From NCBI GenBank assembly GCA_002869145.1, contig PKTM01000026.1, forward strand, positions 1-64,000: a stretch of DNA of 64,000 bases, in the 5' to 3' direction. The DNA comes from Denitrovibrio sp. (GTDB lineage Bacteria; Chrysiogenota; Deferribacteres; Deferribacterales; Geovibrionaceae). The notes beneath the pieces were generated by a model. The model was given only the letters and a program-made list of their open reading frames with translations, was not told the DNA's origin and did no database searches. The first letter of the stretch is position 1, and every line of letters starts with the position of its first letter. The position numbers were made by a program, and so were the translations under genes. Of this stretch, positions 51,321-62,660 are shown in pieces.

Positions 51321-53003
51321 GCCCGAAGAAGCTTGCTTCTTTGCCCAGGTGTCTTTCAAACCTACTGTTTTGTTGAAAACAGGTTTACCGGGCTTCGAAT
51401 CTTTATCGCTAGTAAAATAGCCTATGCGCAAAAACTGATAGTGGGTCATCGGCTGAACTTCACTTAAAAAAGGTTCAGCATATGCAGTGACTACCTTCAG
51501 TGATTCAGGATCTACATTATCAGTAAAAACTTCACCCTTCTTTCTACGGTCAGGGTTATCTATTGTGAATAAGTGTTCATACATTCTTACTTCTGCTTTA
51601 ATGGCATGTTTTACAGAAACCCAGTGTGCTGTACCTTTAACTCTTCGCCCGTCATCTGTCCATCCGCCTCGGCTTTTCGGGTCGTAAGTACAGTGAAGCT
51701 CAACTATCTCACCGTTCTCGTCTTTGATGACATCTTCGCACTTAATATAATAAGCATGCTTCAGCCGCATCTCATTGCCGGGTGAAAGTCTGAAATATTT
51801 CTTCGGCGGGTTCTCCATAAAATCATCTTTTTCAATATAAACGACTCTGGAAAATGGCATCTGACGTGTCCCGTCCGCCTCATTCTCTGGGTTATTTTCT
51901 GCATCCAGCATCTCTTCTTTGTCTTCGGGATAGTTTGTTATAACCACCTTAAGCGGGTCTGTCACAACCATAACTCTTTGTGCTTTTTTGTTCAGGTCTT
52001 CTCTGATGCAGTACTCAAGCTGTGCAAAATCGACTTTTGAGTTTGCTTTGGAAACACCTATCATCTCTGAAAAATTTCTGATGGATTCTGGTGTGTAACC
52101 TCTCCTGCGCAGTCCTGCAATTGTAGGCATCCTAGGGTCGTCCCATCCGCTGACATAACCTTCCTGAACCAGAGTAAGCAGCTTTCTTTTACTCATTACA
52201 GTATATGTAAGGTTCAGCCTTGCGAACTCTATCTGCTGCGGGTGAAAAACACCTAGTTTTTCCAGAAACCAGTCGTAAAGAGGTCTGTGGTCTTCGAACT
52301 CAAGAGTGCATATAGAGTGAGTGACTCCTTCTATGGAGTCCTCTAGTCCGTGGGCAAAATCGTACATCGGATATATGCACCATTTCTCATCTGTTCTGTG
52401 ATGTTTTGTGTGTGATATACGGTATATTATAGGGTCACGCATGTTAATGTTTGGGCTGGACATATCTATCTTTGCCCTCAAAACACATTCTCCGTCTGCA
52501 AACTTCCCATCTTTCATCTGCTCTAGCAGTTTTTCATTCTCTTGGGGAGTTCTGTCTCTGAAAGGAGAATTTTTGCCCGGCTCCTGAAGTGTCCCTCTGT
52601 TTTCCTTTATCTCATCAGGGGACTGATGATCCACATAAGCATTGCCATCTTTTACAAGCTGCACAGCACATTCATAAAATTTTTCAAAATAATCTGATGC
52701 GTAAAATTCTTTTTCACCCCAGTCGAACCCAAGCCACTTAACATCCTCTTTGATGGAATTCACATATTCAACGCTCTCCTTGAGAGGATTCGTATCGTCA
52801 AAGCGAAGGTTGCACCTACCGCCAAATTCCTCTGCAACACCGAAGTTCAGGCAGATTGATTTGGCATGTCCTATATGCAGGTAGCCATTTGGTTCCGGCG
52901 GAAAACGAGTGTGTACACGTCCGTCATTTTTGCCTTCTGCAAGGTCTTTTCTGATAATGTTCTTTATAAAATTCGATGGTTTAATATCTTCATTGTTTTC
53001 CAT
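51318..53003 (-). CDS. glnS: Glutaminyl-tRNA synthetase
   Basis: A 561-residue class I synthetase that charges tRNA-Gln. [20 protein letters not shown] contains the HIGH motif at about residue 33-43, with RFDDTNP next, and [14 protein letters not shown] is the KMSKS loop. The C-terminal anticodon-binding barrel ([20 protein letters not shown]) is typical of GlnRS. It lies 5 bases after gltX in one transcript. Direct charging of tRNA-Gln makes a GatCAB route for glutamine unnecessary. Confidence 0.97.
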   Translation of the reverse strand: MENNEDIKPSNFIKNIIRKDLAEGKNDGRVHTRFPPEPNGYLHIGHAKSICLNFGVAEEFGGRCNLRFDDTNPLKESVEYVNSIKEDVKWLGFDWGEKEFYASDYFEKFYECAVQLVKDGNAYVDHQSPDEIKENRGTLQEPGKNSPFRDRTPQENEKLLEQMKDGKFADGECVLRAKIDMSSPNINMRDPIIYRISHTKHHRTDEKWCIYPMYDFAHGLEDSIEGVTHSICTLEFEDHRPLYDWFLEKLGVFHPQQIEFARLNLTYTVMSKRKLLTLVQEGYVSGWDDPRMPTIAGLRRRGYTPESIRNFSEMIGVSKANSKVDFAQLEYCIREDLNKKAQRVMVVTDPLKVVITNYPEDKEEMLDAENNPENEADGTRQMPFSRVVYIEKDDFMENPPKKYFRLSPGNEMRLKHAYYIKCEDVIKDENGEIVELHCTYDPKSRGGWTDDGRRVKGTAHWVSVKHAIKAEVRMYEHLFTIDNPDRRKKGEVFTDNVDPESLKVVTAYAEPFLSEVQPMTHYQFLRIGYFTSDKDSKPGKPVFNKTVGLKDTWAKKQASSG

Positions 53004-53008
53004 ATATA

Positions 53009-54457
53009 TTATCCTATATAATCAGATGCATTTTTGATTCTTCTTACACTACAGTCTTTTCCGAGGTGCAAAAGCATATCCAGAAGATCTGGGCCGCCGC
53101 CCACACCAGTCACAGCCAGCCTTAGTGCAGGTTTTATCTTTCCTGCTGACATCTCAAGTGATGCTGCTACAGAGTCTATTGTGCCTTCTATGTCTTCACG
53201 CTCCCACTTTATGGCCGGAAGCTCTGCTGTTAATTTATCAAGAGCCGGCTTAACAGCTTCTTTTAACTGCTTACCAGCTTGCTTTTCATCATATCCAGTT
53301 GGATCTTTAAAAAAATAATCGGCAGTCTCTGCAAGCTCAGTCACTCTCTTTGACCTTACCTGAAGCAGCCTTACAACGCCCGCTGCATATTCTGTGTCAT
53401 CAACAGAAAGTCCACGCTCCCGCCAAAGAGGTATAACCTCTTCTGCTAGCTTTTCAGCAGGATATGTCTCCATATATTGCCCGTTCATCCACTCTAGTTT
53501 CTGCTCATCAAAAACAGCAGGTTTTGACGATATTTTTTTAGCACTGAACGAAGCAATAATCTCAGAGACAGTCATTATCTCTCTGTCGTCTCCCGGATTC
53601 CAGCCAAGAAGCGTAAGGAAATTAAACAGTGCTTCAGGCAGGTATCCGGCCTTTTTGTAGTCCATAACGCTCGCAGCGCCTTTCCTTTTGGACAGTTTTC
53701 CGCCGGTAGGCGAGAGTATAACAGGCAGATGAGCAAATACAGGCATCTCCCATCCGAAAGCTTTATATAATAATACGTGTCTTGGTGTGCTGGCTATCCA
53801 CTCATCACCGCGCATTACATGGCTGATTTTCATAAAATGATCGTCCACAACAGATGCAAGGTGATATGTCGGGAAACCATCGGTTTTTAATAAAACAGTA
53901 TCATCCACCATGTTTACAGGTGTCTCAATAATGCCTCTTATCATGTCTTCAAAAGAGATGGAACCGTCAAGAGGTGCTTTCAGTCTGACGACATAAGGCA
54001 TCCCTGAATCTATATTCTCATTGACCTCTTCAGCTGACAGGTCACGGCATTTTCTGTCATACCCGCCGTGTTGCTCTTTTCTCAGCTCTTTCTCTTTACG
54101 AACCTGCTCCAGTCTTTCAGATGTACAGAAGCATTTATATGCAGAACCATCAGCGAGAAGTTTTTCTGCGTGTTCTTTGTATAATGTCAGCCTTTCAGAC
54201 TGAACATACGGACCGAAATCGCCGCCTACTGAAGCACCTTCATCCCAATCAAGACCGAGCCACTTAAGGCTTTCAAATATCTCATTAAGGGAATCTTCCT
54301 GAAATCTGGTTCGGTCGGTATCTTCTATTCTGAGGAGGAATTTCCCTCCGGCTGCTTTTGCAAAAAGATAGTTAAAAAGTGCCGTTCTAGCTCCGCCCAC
54401 ATGAAGGTATCCTGTAGGTGATGGCGCAAAACGTACTCTGATATTTTCTGTATTCAT
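53009..54457 (-). CDS. gltX: Glutamyl-tRNA synthetase
   Basis: A 482-residue class I synthetase for tRNA-Glu. [20 protein letters not shown] contains the HIGH-type motif (HVGG), [13 protein letters not shown] follows, and [20 protein letters not shown] is the KMSKS loop. The size is normal for bacterial GluRS, and the C-terminal helical domain is complete. First gene of a gltX-glnS transcript. Confidence 0.97.
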   Translation of the reverse strand: MNTENIRVRFAPSPTGYLHVGGARTALFNYLFAKAAGGKFLLRIEDTDRTRFQEDSLNEIFESLKWLGLDWDEGASVGGDFGPYVQSERLTLYKEHAEKLLADGSAYKCFCTSERLEQVRKEKELRKEQHGGYDRKCRDLSAEEVNENIDSGMPYVVRLKAPLDGSISFEDMIRGIIETPVNMVDDTVLLKTDGFPTYHLASVVDDHFMKISHVMRGDEWIASTPRHVLLYKAFGWEMPVFAHLPVILSPTGGKLSKRKGAASVMDYKKAGYLPEALFNFLTLLGWNPGDDREIMTVSEIIASFSAKKISSKPAVFDEQKLEWMNGQYMETYPAEKLAEEVIPLWRERGLSVDDTEYAAGVVRLLQVRSKRVTELAETADYFFKDPTGYDEKQAGKQLKEAVKPALDKLTAELPAIKWEREDIEGTIDSVAASLEMSAGKIKPALRLAVTGVGGGPDLLDMLLHLGKDCSVRRIKNASDYIG

Positions 54458-54571
54458 CTCGACTCCTGTTAATTCTTACGGATGCTAATACTAGACTACT
54501 TCAGCGATGTTTTCAACAATTCTTAGCATTTTAGCTCTTGTTTTCAGATATAAAAACAGGTATTATTTATT

Positions 54572-55921
54572 ATGAGTATTGATTTAGAAAATCACTTTTA
54601 TGATAAATATGTTACATCTACATTTGACATTATATATTCTTTGTCAAAAGCACTCTACCTTGTAAATCCGCTCATAAATGATCACCACCAAAGGGTTGCT
54701 TTTATAGCAGGGTCTATCGCTAAAGAAGCTGGCTATAGCGAAGATGAGATTGAAGATATAATACTTGCATCACTCGTTCATGATATAGGTGTTGTCGTGG
54801 AGAAAGAGTTCCACGAGCTGGTTAACGATGAAGAACAATATGAGTGTGAGCTTTCTCATGTGCTTGTGGGTTCATTTCTTATGAAAGATCTTCATTTTTT
54901 CCCAAACATCCCAAAACTAATTAAATATCACCACACACCTTACCGCATAGAGAAGAATCTGATAGACGAAAACGAAGAAGTACCGGAAACTTCAAACATC
55001 ATACATTTAGCTGACAGAATTGACATAGCACTGAAAAGAGATGTACCTGCTCTTGACCAAAGAGAAAAGGTGACCGATAAGATAAAAAACTACAGCCCTA
55101 ACAAGTTTAACCCGGCACATGTCGAAGCGTTTTTGAGGCTTGCAGACAGGGAGCACTTCTGGTTTGAGATAGAAGAACATGACAAATATCCGCTGATAAA
55201 ATATAATTTCCATTTCTCACATATAGATATGACTATGGACGATGCCCTTGAGATGTCGAGGCTTCTCAGCCGAATAATTGACTTCAGGTGCATCTTCACC
55301 TCTACACACTCTGCTGGGGTTGCAACCGTTGCATATACTGTAGCGGAACTGATGGGGATGAGCCCTGACGAGTGCAAAGCCGCAAAAATAGCAGGATATC
55401 TTCACGACATCGGAAAACTGGCTATTCCCTCATACATACTTTATAAAACTGACAAGTTAACACCGGAAGAATCTCTAATATTAAAAAAACATCCTTACTA
55501 CACTTACAGAATACTTAATTCTTTCCAGATATTTGAGACCATAATAGACTGGGCTTCTTACCACCACGAAAAGCTAAACGGTAAAGGATATCCTTTTCAT
55601 CTCCACGAAGACAAACTCAGCAAAGGCTGCAGAATACTTGCTGTTGCTGACATTTTCACCGCTCTTTCTGAGGAGAGGCCATACAGAAAAAGTGAATCCA
55701 AAGAAAACCTTACAGCTCTTTTAAAAAAACTGGCAGAACAAAACGAACTGGATCATGATGTAATCAATACATTTATAGACAACTTTGACATTATCTCACA
55801 AAAAAGGCAAAAAGCTCAGAATAAAGCCTCTGAAGAATTTAGCATGTTCTGCAAGAATGTTTTTTCAAATAATGTCTGCAAGAGCAATATTACCTACGTA
55901 AGTGTACTTACAGCTGACTAA
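54572..55921 (+). CDS. Tandem HD and HD-GYP phosphodiesterase
   Basis: A 449-residue cytoplasmic protein with two metal-dependent HD domains. The first (about residues 25-130) has HHQRVAFIAG and LVHDIGVV. The second (about 225-415) is an HD-GYP: THSAGVATVAY, YLHDIGKLAIPSYIL, HPYYTYRIL, YHHEKLNGKGYPFHL and AVADIFTALSEERPYR. HD-GYP proteins degrade cyclic-di-GMP. No sensor domain is fused, so the N-terminal HD may be the regulatory part. It stands alone and could balance the GGDEF protein encoded at 6.4-8.3 kb. Confidence 0.9.
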   Translation: MSIDLENHFYDKYVTSTFDIIYSLSKALYLVNPLINDHHQRVAFIAGSIAKEAGYSEDEIEDIILASLVHDIGVVVEKEFHELVNDEEQYECELSHVLVGSFLMKDLHFFPNIPKLIKYHHTPYRIEKNLIDENEEVPETSNIIHLADRIDIALKRDVPALDQREKVTDKIKNYSPNKFNPAHVEAFLRLADREHFWFEIEEHDKYPLIKYNFHFSHIDMTMDDALEMSRLLSRIIDFRCIFTSTHSAGVATVAYTVAELMGMSPDECKAAKIAGYLHDIGKLAIPSYILYKTDKLTPEESLILKKHPYYTYRILNSFQIFETIIDWASYHHEKLNGKGYPFHLHEDKLSKGCRILAVADIFTALSEERPYRKSESKENLTALLKKLAEQNELDHDVINTFIDNFDIISQKRQKAQNKASEEFSMFCKNVFSNNVCKSNITYVSVLTAD

Positions 55922-56193
55922 ATAACGCCTTGTTAATAATTTTAAAACGACCAACACAGTTTTGTTTATTTTCCAGTTATCATTAATGCCATAATTTACA
56001 AATATTTACACTTCTTTTTAAAAAATATAGTTAAAAAGCACAACATTAACTATTGAAATTAATGACTTTTCTACAATATTATATAATTGTTAATTAAAAA
56101 ACACTTTCGGCTTTACAAAAACAAATATAAGTGCTAGTTACCTGTGTTTCAAATTTACAAAAAAGATACAATATAAATCCTCGGAGTTATTTT

Positions 56194-57876
56194 ATGAAAA
56201 TGGGCATTAAAACTAAGGTTATTATGCTGGCAGCACTGCCGGTCATCATAACCACCATAGCTATGACAGCTTTCTTCTACTTTCAGATCAACTCTCTCGG
56301 CAATGCACAAATTGCTTCATATGAAAAAAACATGATAGAAAGTAAAAATAATGAGCTTAAAAATTATCTTGATCTTGCCTTCTCTTCTATCAAAGTATAC
56401 TACGACGAAACAGACTCTAACCAGTCACTGGTACAGAACATGTCTGTGGATATACTTCAGAAACTCAGATACGGCTCAGACGGCTACTTCTTTGCCACTG
56501 ACTACAACGGCGTTGTTACAGCACACGGTGTAAAGCCGGAACTTATCGGAAAAAACCTTTATGAGTTCAAAGATAAAGAGGGCAATCAGCTTTTCAAAGA
56601 GCTTATTGATGCTGCTAAAAAAGGCGGCGGGTATGTTGAGTACGTGTGGCCGAAAGGTTCAGATGGCGAAATTGCTCCCAAACTCAGCTATGCTATGCAG
56701 CTTAAAAACTGGGACTGGATGCTTGGAACAGGTTTTTACATTGATGATGTAGAAGATGCTGTAGCTGTTAAAAAGGCAGAGTTGGCAAGCAGAACCACAA
56801 AAGTTATTGCTACTGTGCTTGTGGCAGGCTTAATAATAATTATTGGCGTTGTATTAATATCTCTCTTCCTGTCTGGAATGATAACAAAAGGAATCATTCA
56901 GGCTAACACCTTTCTTAAAGAGGTTTCAGAGGGAGAAGGTGACCTTACTAAACAGCTTCCGGTGAACTCAACTGATGAAGTAGGACTTATGTCCACACAC
57001 TTCAACGTGTTCATCAACAAATTAAATGACATTATCTCTGTGGTCAAAGAAGGCTCGCAAAGTGTTGCATCAGGCTCTACAGAGCTCGCAAGCGCAACAG
57101 AAGAGCTTTCTGTAACTATGCACGATCAGGCCTCACAGATAACATCTGTAGCAAGTGCAACTGAGCAGATAAGCGTGTCTTCCACTGAGGTGCTTCAGGC
57201 TCTTCAGGAAGCAAATCATCAGACAGCAACAGCGGACAAGCTTACCACAGAAGGCAAAGATAAACTTCTTGTCTCTGTAAATGAAGTTATGGCTATTAAA
57301 GAACGTGTGGAAAAGCTAGGTGCAACAATAGGCAACCTGTCCACATCGTCTGAAGAGATAGGAAACATTATAAGCGTTATCAACGATATCGCAGACCAGA
57401 CAAACCTTCTGGCTCTAAACGCAGCCATCGAGGCAGCCAGAGCCGGTGAACACGGCCGCGGATTTGCAGTTGTTGCTGACGAAGTGCGTAAACTTGCTGA
57501 AAGAACTCAGTCAGCTACAAAAGAGATAGAGTCCATCATTTTTAGCCTTCAAAATGAGACAAAAGCTGCAAATAATGATATGAAAGAAGCAACACAAAAG
57601 GTTGTAGCTGGTGCTGAGACCATTAAAGAAACTGAACATATATTTGAACAGATTGTTACTTCTGTGGAAGCTATCCACACTACAAATGACATAATCACAG
57701 GCTCTATAGAGGAGCAGGTGACAGCTATAAACAACATTAACGATAACGCTCAGGTGATCTCCTCCGGAATAGAGCAGAGCTCTGTGGCGGTTCACCAGAT
57801 TTCAAAAACAGTTGTTGATCTTCAGCAGCAAGCTGATGATCTTCATACACTTGTAGATAAATTCAAAACAGCATAA
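56194..57876 (+). CDS. Methyl-accepting chemotaxis protein (single Cache)
   Basis: A 560-residue transmembrane chemoreceptor. ATG 56194 follows CGGAG by 7 bases. A helix (residues about 8-30) precedes a periplasmic Cache domain with [20 protein letters not shown] and [16 protein letters not shown], signature of sCache_2. A second helix (about 207-228), HAMP and a long signalling coiled coil follow, with the invariant hairpin tip [20 protein letters not shown] and [20 protein letters not shown]. It senses a small molecule outside the cell; many sCache_2 domains bind organic acids, but the ligand is unknown. Confidence 0.94.
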   Translation: MKMGIKTKVIMLAALPVIITTIAMTAFFYFQINSLGNAQIASYEKNMIESKNNELKNYLDLAFSSIKVYYDETDSNQSLVQNMSVDILQKLRYGSDGYFFATDYNGVVTAHGVKPELIGKNLYEFKDKEGNQLFKELIDAAKKGGGYVEYVWPKGSDGEIAPKLSYAMQLKNWDWMLGTGFYIDDVEDAVAVKKAELASRTTKVIATVLVAGLIIIIGVVLISLFLSGMITKGIIQANTFLKEVSEGEGDLTKQLPVNSTDEVGLMSTHFNVFINKLNDIISVVKEGSQSVASGSTELASATEELSVTMHDQASQITSVASATEQISVSSTEVLQALQEANHQTATADKLTTEGKDKLLVSVNEVMAIKERVEKLGATIGNLSTSSEEIGNIISVINDIADQTNLLALNAAIEAARAGEHGRGFAVVADEVRKLAERTQSATKEIESIIFSLQNETKAANNDMKEATQKVVAGAETIKETEHIFEQIVTSVEAIHTTNDIITGSIEEQVTAINNINDNAQVISSGIEQSSVAVHQISKTVVDLQQQADDLHTLVDKFKTA

Positions 57877-57893
57877 TTGAAAAACTTCTAAAT

Positions 57894-57924
57894 AAAAAAA
57901 GCGGGCTTTTGCCCGCTTTTTTTT
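57894..57924. terminator. Bidirectional terminator
   Basis: GCGGGC (57901-57906) and GCCCGC (57911-57916) around TTTT, flanked by A7 on the left and T8 on the right. It ends the chemoreceptor transcript and the opposing gene that stops at 57953. Confidence 0.9.
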
Positions 57925-57952
57925 GGTAGGAGTTCGTTTATAACGAGAAAAC

Positions 57953-58483
57953 TTAACTGTCTGCCAGCTCTATGTTATGATTTGACTTAAGTTCACTTAT
58001 GAATGATCTGAAAAGCTCTATACGCTTGCGAGAAATTAACTCTCTCTCCGCCGCCTGCAGATCTTTTAATTCTTTATTGCTTTCAAGAAGAGCTCTAACC
58101 TCTTCTTCTGTATATTTAACCTTGTCGTTTACTTCTTTTTTAAGGACTGCACTTAAAATTGCAGATTCAGTGCTTACATTGCCCATAGTGTGAGAAGCGA
58201 CAAAGCTGTCATTCTCTTTAATATTTTCTTTGGCAAACTTGAGCAGTATCGTTCTGTTGACGTAGTGTCCGAATAGTTCTTTTCTGCCCTCTTTCGACTT
58301 CAGCTTGTCTTCGTAAGCCTCACCAAGCAGGCTGTCCACATAGTTCTGAAGATCAGACACCATTACTGCCTGTCCGTCAAGATAACCCACTGTACCTTCT
58401 GCGTCCTTGCTGCTGAATGCTGAAACGCCTACAACTCCTGCAGCGGCAACTATAACAACTAAAAGAATAATTAATTTTTTCAT
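57953..58483 (-). CDS. Exported or membrane-tethered SurA_N-like protein
   Basis: A 176-residue protein with an N-terminal hydrophobic segment, MKKLIILLVVIVAAAGVVGV, acting as signal or anchor. The rest is helical and charged (GYLDGQAVMVSDLQNYVDSL, then long Lys/Glu helices) and resembles the N-terminal chaperone part of SurA/PpiC proteins, but no parvulin domain follows. It lies 66 bases after the HAO-like cytochrome gene on the same strand and may help fold or assemble that periplasmic protein. Confidence 0.65.
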   Translation of the reverse strand: MKKLIILLVVIVAAAGVVGVSAFSSKDAEGTVGYLDGQAVMVSDLQNYVDSLLGEAYEDKLKSKEGRKELFGHYVNRTILLKFAKENIKENDSFVASHTMGNVSTESAILSAVLKKEVNDKVKYTEEEVRALLESNKELKDLQAAERELISRKRIELFRSFISELKSNHNIELADS

Positions 58484-58549
58484 CAGGAAACTCCCTTTAG
58501 AGTTTTTTTAAAAGGCAGGGGACAAAAGTCCCCCGCCGTGTAATGTTTC

Positions 58550-60187
58550 TTACTTGATCAGCTCCTCAGCCGGTGTCGGTGATGGAAGTCCAATCTTTAT
58601 TGCTTTTGAAAGCGGTGTGTTAGGATCGTTCAGGTTAAGCTCCATAACTCTGCGCTTATTGTACTCTTTCCACATTGGATGCTCAGGGAAGTTTTTACCG
58701 AGATACTGATCACGGTTGTCATATCTGTTCTTCCAGAGAGCAAATGCGTCATCAGAAAGGAAACCTTTCTTGTAAGCCTGCTCAACGTTTGCAGCTATCT
58801 TCTCCCAGTAGTTAGGGACGATCTGATAAAGTGCAGGAACATCAAACTGCTCGGCTGTCACTACAGAGAAGAGGGAACCAGGGATATCATATAGCTTGTA
58901 AGTGAAGAATTTCGCAGGAGAATCTGATTCATAGATCTTCTTAGCTTCTTCTACACCGTGCTCAGCACCCCATGCTATCATTTCCTGAAGATTATGCTGG
59001 AGTTCCCAGATACCGTGCCACTGTACATAGTCTGCAGCAGCCATGGCGGATCCCATACGGAACCTTCTGCCTTCGTGGTGCCATGAGTTATACATAAGCT
59101 CAGAAGCTGTTGTGTACCAGCTGCCGTTGATAACTGTACCGGAGTATGTCTTCTCTTCGCCTGTGGCAACTACTTTATCTTTAAGTACTTTCACAAGACC
59201 CAATGCCTGATATTTCTTGATCCAGTATACGAACTGTCTTCTGATTTCGTTGTACTGAAGGTTTACAAGGTCATATGTAAGGATATACTCATCTATAAAT
59301 GTAGGAGAGTGGCATGAGTAGCAAGCAGCCTTCATACGGTCTGATTTCTCTTCCCATGTACCTAGCTCTTCTTCGTACCATATAGTTCTGTATGACCAAG
59401 GAGCCTGAGCTTCCCATGCTAGACGCTCTGATACGTTGTGTGTAGACATAACTTTTGTACCAGGAACTGCATCCATGTGGCATGTGGAACATACTGGAGC
59501 TTCTATAGGAATTCTGTCGACCTCTTCTGAGTCATAGCTGAGATCCCATTTGCTGCCTTTAGCTGCGAAGATGTTACCGTGCTTTGATTCATAATAGATC
59601 TCTTTCTGTGGATGGTCAGGACCGAGGTGACACTCACCGCAGGTATCAGGGTTTCTTGCTACTGATACGTCAAAGGAGTGTTTTGTGTGACATATGTCGC
59701 ACTCACCAACTGATCCGTCAGGCCACATAGCTGAAAGGTTGTGACAGCTTTCGCAGCCCTGCTTTGTACCAACTATAGGCTCAAAAACTGATCTGTCAGC
59801 AGAAGCCATAAGCCAGAAAGGATAAGCGTGTTTTGACTTTGTGTGCTCTTCAACTTCTTTTTCGTGGCAGCTTGCGCAGTCTTTTGGTGTCGGGTGCGAA
59901 GCGATTACCGGGTGTCCGTTCTTTGTAAAGGCGTCAAAATCGCCTTTCTCAGCGGAGTGGCAATCCATACATCCGATACCGTTTTTAGCGTGTGCGCTTT
60001 CTGCGTACTGGTCGTGGATCTTCGGAGCAATCCGCTCATTTTCGTGGCAGGTCACACATTTCTTGGATTCGCTGTCTAGATCGATGTCTTTGTAGGAAGC
60101 TGCGAATGCGCTGCTTGCTGCAAACATCATAACCAATGCCATCAAGAAAAGTCCGGCCTTTGGTAAAACAAATGAATACTTTTTCAT
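58550..60187 (-). CDS. Octaheme cytochrome c, hydroxylamine oxidoreductase-like (HAO family)
   Basis: A 545-residue exported protein: signal peptide to about residue 30, then eight CxxCH heme motifs at residues 44, 73, 104, 145, 163, 183, 233 and 289. The spacing and the heme-free helical C-terminal half (SWHHEGRRFRMGSAMAAADY, WHGIWELQHNL) match the HAO family rather than NrfA, whose active site uses CxxCK. Members either oxidise hydroxylamine or, in several anaerobes, reduce nitrite or hydroxylamine to ammonia. Whether the crosslinking Tyr of oxidative HAO is present needs alignment. A divergent two-component system with a heme sensor starts 150 bp upstream. Confidence 0.9.
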   Translation of the reverse strand: MKKYSFVLPKAGLFLMALVMMFAASSAFAASYKDIDLDSESKKCVTCHENERIAPKIHDQYAESAHAKNGIGCMDCHSAEKGDFDAFTKNGHPVIASHPTPKDCASCHEKEVEEHTKSKHAYPFWLMASADRSVFEPIVGTKQGCESCHNLSAMWPDGSVGECDICHTKHSFDVSVARNPDTCGECHLGPDHPQKEIYYESKHGNIFAAKGSKWDLSYDSEEVDRIPIEAPVCSTCHMDAVPGTKVMSTHNVSERLAWEAQAPWSYRTIWYEEELGTWEEKSDRMKAACYSCHSPTFIDEYILTYDLVNLQYNEIRRQFVYWIKKYQALGLVKVLKDKVVATGEEKTYSGTVINGSWYTTASELMYNSWHHEGRRFRMGSAMAAADYVQWHGIWELQHNLQEMIAWGAEHGVEEAKKIYESDSPAKFFTYKLYDIPGSLFSVVTAEQFDVPALYQIVPNYWEKIAANVEQAYKKGFLSDDAFALWKNRYDNRDQYLGKNFPEHPMWKEYNKRRVMELNLNDPNTPLSKAIKIGLPSPTPAEELIK

Positions 60188-60337
60188 ATACTATACCTCC
60201 TGTTGTAACTATTTAAAGTTTAAAGATAATATTTAAAAGAAGGTGTAAAGTATGTTGAGTGGATGTAAAAGATGAAAAGAACTTGTCTTAACATTTTTAA
60301 CAGGTACTTTTATTGTTAATTGAGGTAAAAATAATAT

Positions 60338-61033
60338 ATGAGTAAAAAAATATTAGTCATTGATGATGATCCGGATATTCTTGAGGTCTTAAGGCTGCTT
60401 CTGGGTCTTGAAAACTATGAAGTGACCACCGCTCTGAGCGGCATAACTGGCCTTTCACTTGCAAGAGAAAACAATCCCGACATTATAATATTAGACCTGA
60501 ATCTTCCTGATATTGACGGGCAGCAGATATGCAAAATAATCAGAGGTGAACTGAACGTTCCCATACTTATATTATCAGCGAGAGACAACGTGTCCGACAA
60601 AGTCGTATGTCTGGAGTACGGCGCAGATGACTACCTTACCAAACCATTCGAAAACATAGAGCTGATAGCAAGAGTGAAGGCCATCTTAAGAAGATCAGAG
60701 AAAGCTGATAATCATACTGAAGGGGACGACTCGGTAGTTGTTTTCCACCACCTGAGCATCGACAAATCAAGCCGGCAGGTTTTTTCGAAAAATGAAAAGA
60801 TCAGTCTGACACCAAAAGAGTACGAGATTCTCCTGTATTTCATTAATAAAGCAGGACAAGTATTGTCCAGAGACGACATTGTTAACGATATATGGGGTAA
60901 AAACTCTATATATTCATGGTCAAGAAGCCTTGATGTCCACATCAAGAACCTCAGACAAAAGATAGAGATTAACCCTAAAAATCCGGACATAGTCAGCACT
61001 GTCTCCGGAGTTGGATACAAGATTAAAAAATGA
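60338..61033 (+). CDS. OmpR-family response regulator
   Basis: A 231-residue regulator: receiver domain with VIDDDPDILE, LDLNLPDIDG (phospho-Asp) and GADDYLTKPF; and a winged-helix DNA-binding domain (LTPKEYEILLYFINKAGQVL, SRSLDVHIKNLRQKIE, VSGVGYKIKK). The stop overlaps the ATG of the kinase gene (ATGA). It faces the octaheme cytochrome gene, which it may control. Confidence 0.95.
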   Translation: MSKKILVIDDDPDILEVLRLLLGLENYEVTTALSGITGLSLARENNPDIIILDLNLPDIDGQQICKIIRGELNVPILILSARDNVSDKVVCLEYGADDYLTKPFENIELIARVKAILRRSEKADNHTEGDDSVVVFHHLSIDKSSRQVFSKNEKISLTPKEYEILLYFINKAGQVLSRDDIVNDIWGKNSIYSWSRSLDVHIKNLRQKIEINPKNPDIVSTVSGVGYKIKK

Positions 61034-62595
61034 AATTAACTGCAAAACTGATCTTTAGCATTACAATTGTAAGCATTGTTATCATTTCAGCAACGATAAA
61101 CTTCTTCTGGGTGAGCCAGAGGCAGCTCCTGCTTCAGCAGGCGCATGCTCAGGCAAAAACACTCTTTGAAATGCTTGTTGTTACAAGGCAGTGGGTAGCA
61201 GAAAATAGAGACTCAATAAAACCCGTCCCTGCTGTTGCAACCAAAGAGCTGTCAGAATATGCTAAAGTCATGACAGATTTCAGATTTCATATCACCAGTG
61301 ACATACTGATAAACCCTGAAAATGCTCCTGATGATTTCGAAAAAGATGCTATGGCAATGTTCAGAAAAGATGCCAGAGAATACAGTGAAATAACAACTGT
61401 AAAAAAAGAAAAATACTACCGATATATGGCTCCGCTTTATGTAAACGAGGCCTGCCTGGAGTGCCATGAATACCAAGGATATAAGTCCGGTGATTTGCGC
61501 GGCGGTATCTCTATCATGCTTCCGCTGAAAGATCTGGAGCAGGCACTGGCACAAAACAACCGCAACTATTATATGATAGCTTTTTTATCTTTCATTGGGA
61601 TATTGGTAACCATGACAATGCTTATGAAGGCACTGGTTCTTAAAAACGTCGACAAGCTCACTGCCGCCGCGTCCTCTTATAAAACTGGTGACTTCTCGGA
61701 AAAACTTGTTATGAAAACAAGCGATGAGATTCAGGAATTGGCAGAAGCCTTTGAAATAATGCGTCAGAGTATTGTTGAGAATGAAGACAGGCTGAAAGAG
61801 GAACTAAAGAGAGTTACCGGGCAGTACCAGACTGTCATGGAAGAACTTAAAGAGCGGAACAAAGAGTTGAAAAGTGTTAACCTCTTTAAAACAGACATTC
61901 TGGATTCACTTTCACACGAGCTGCGGACACCTCTGACCAAAATAATAGCATTTTCCAACCTGCTCATGCAGGAAAACGTAGAGAGTGATACAGAAGTAAA
62001 GAGCAAGTCACTTGATGCCATAAACAGAAGTGCAAAACTCCTTAATACTCTTTTTAATGAAATTATCACACTTTCAAGACTGGAGAGTAAGCAGTACACA
62101 TATCATTTTATCCCTGTGGAGATATATAAACTGACATCTGAAATAATTGAGCTTTTTGAAAAAGAGATATCAGACAAAGAGCTGGACGTTACCATAGAAA
62201 TGCCAAAGGATATTGTGATTTGTGTTGACGGTGAATCTTTCCGTCATGTGATAACAAACCTGCTTACCAACGCAATAAAATTTTCAACGCCCGGCGGTAA
62301 AATAAATTTCTCATATTACATAGAAGGTGACTATAAGGTGCTTGAGGTAAAAGACACCGGAGTGGGTATTCCCGAAGACGAGATAGGAAAGATAACCGAA
62401 AGGTTTTTCAGAGGGTCTAATGTAAAAAGGGAATACTCCGGAACCGGACTTGGACTGTCTATAGTTAATAGAATCATAGACGGTCATAACGGAAAATTTG
62501 AGATAAAATCTTCTTTGGGTCAAGGTTCTGTTTTCAAACTTCTCATCCCTATTGATCTTGAGTGCAGTAAAAACCTTGAAAGTGACGAAGAGTAA
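61030..62595 (+). CDS. Heme-c sensor histidine kinase (DUF3365/Tll0287-like)
   Basis: A 521-residue membrane kinase. Helices at about 8-28 and 178-200 enclose a periplasmic domain with one c-type heme motif, CLECH (142-146), in a segment reading VNEACLECHEYQGYKSGDLR, as in DUF3365/Tll0287-like redox or gas sensors. HAMP, a coiled linker, HisKA (LDSLSHELRTPLTKIIAFSN) and HATPase (NLLTNAIKFS, KDTGVGIPED, GTGLGLSIVNRI) follow, all intact. The heme suggests sensing of redox state, NO or O2. The adjacent HAO-like cytochrome is a plausible target of the pathway. Confidence 0.92.
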   Translation: MKLTAKLIFSITIVSIVIISATINFFWVSQRQLLLQQAHAQAKTLFEMLVVTRQWVAENRDSIKPVPAVATKELSEYAKVMTDFRFHITSDILINPENAPDDFEKDAMAMFRKDAREYSEITTVKKEKYYRYMAPLYVNEACLECHEYQGYKSGDLRGGISIMLPLKDLEQALAQNNRNYYMIAFLSFIGILVTMTMLMKALVLKNVDKLTAAASSYKTGDFSEKLVMKTSDEIQELAEAFEIMRQSIVENEDRLKEELKRVTGQYQTVMEELKERNKELKSVNLFKTDILDSLSHELRTPLTKIIAFSNLLMQENVESDTEVKSKSLDAINRSAKLLNTLFNEIITLSRLESKQYTYHFIPVEIYKLTSEIIELFEKEISDKELDVTIEMPKDIVICVDGESFRHVITNLLTNAIKFSTPGGKINFSYYIEGDYKVLEVKDTGVGIPEDEIGKITERFFRGSNVKREYSGTGLGLSIVNRIIDGHNGKFEIKSSLGQGSVFKLLIPIDLECSKNLESDEE

Positions 62596-62660
62596 GTAGC
62601 GATTTACTAATCAACTTGAATCAAGCAACCGCTGCAGGTATCATTTATATAAGGTGATAT

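Noticed and set aside
55922-56193. AT-rich 270-bp gap before the chemoreceptor as a hidden gene or RNA
   Set aside because: No frame, stable hairpin or known RNA motif was seen; it is probably the promoter region only.
58550-60187. Octaheme protein as nitrite reductase NrfA
   Set aside because: NrfA has five hemes with a CxxCK site. Here there are eight CxxCH motifs and an HAO-type heme-free C-terminal half.
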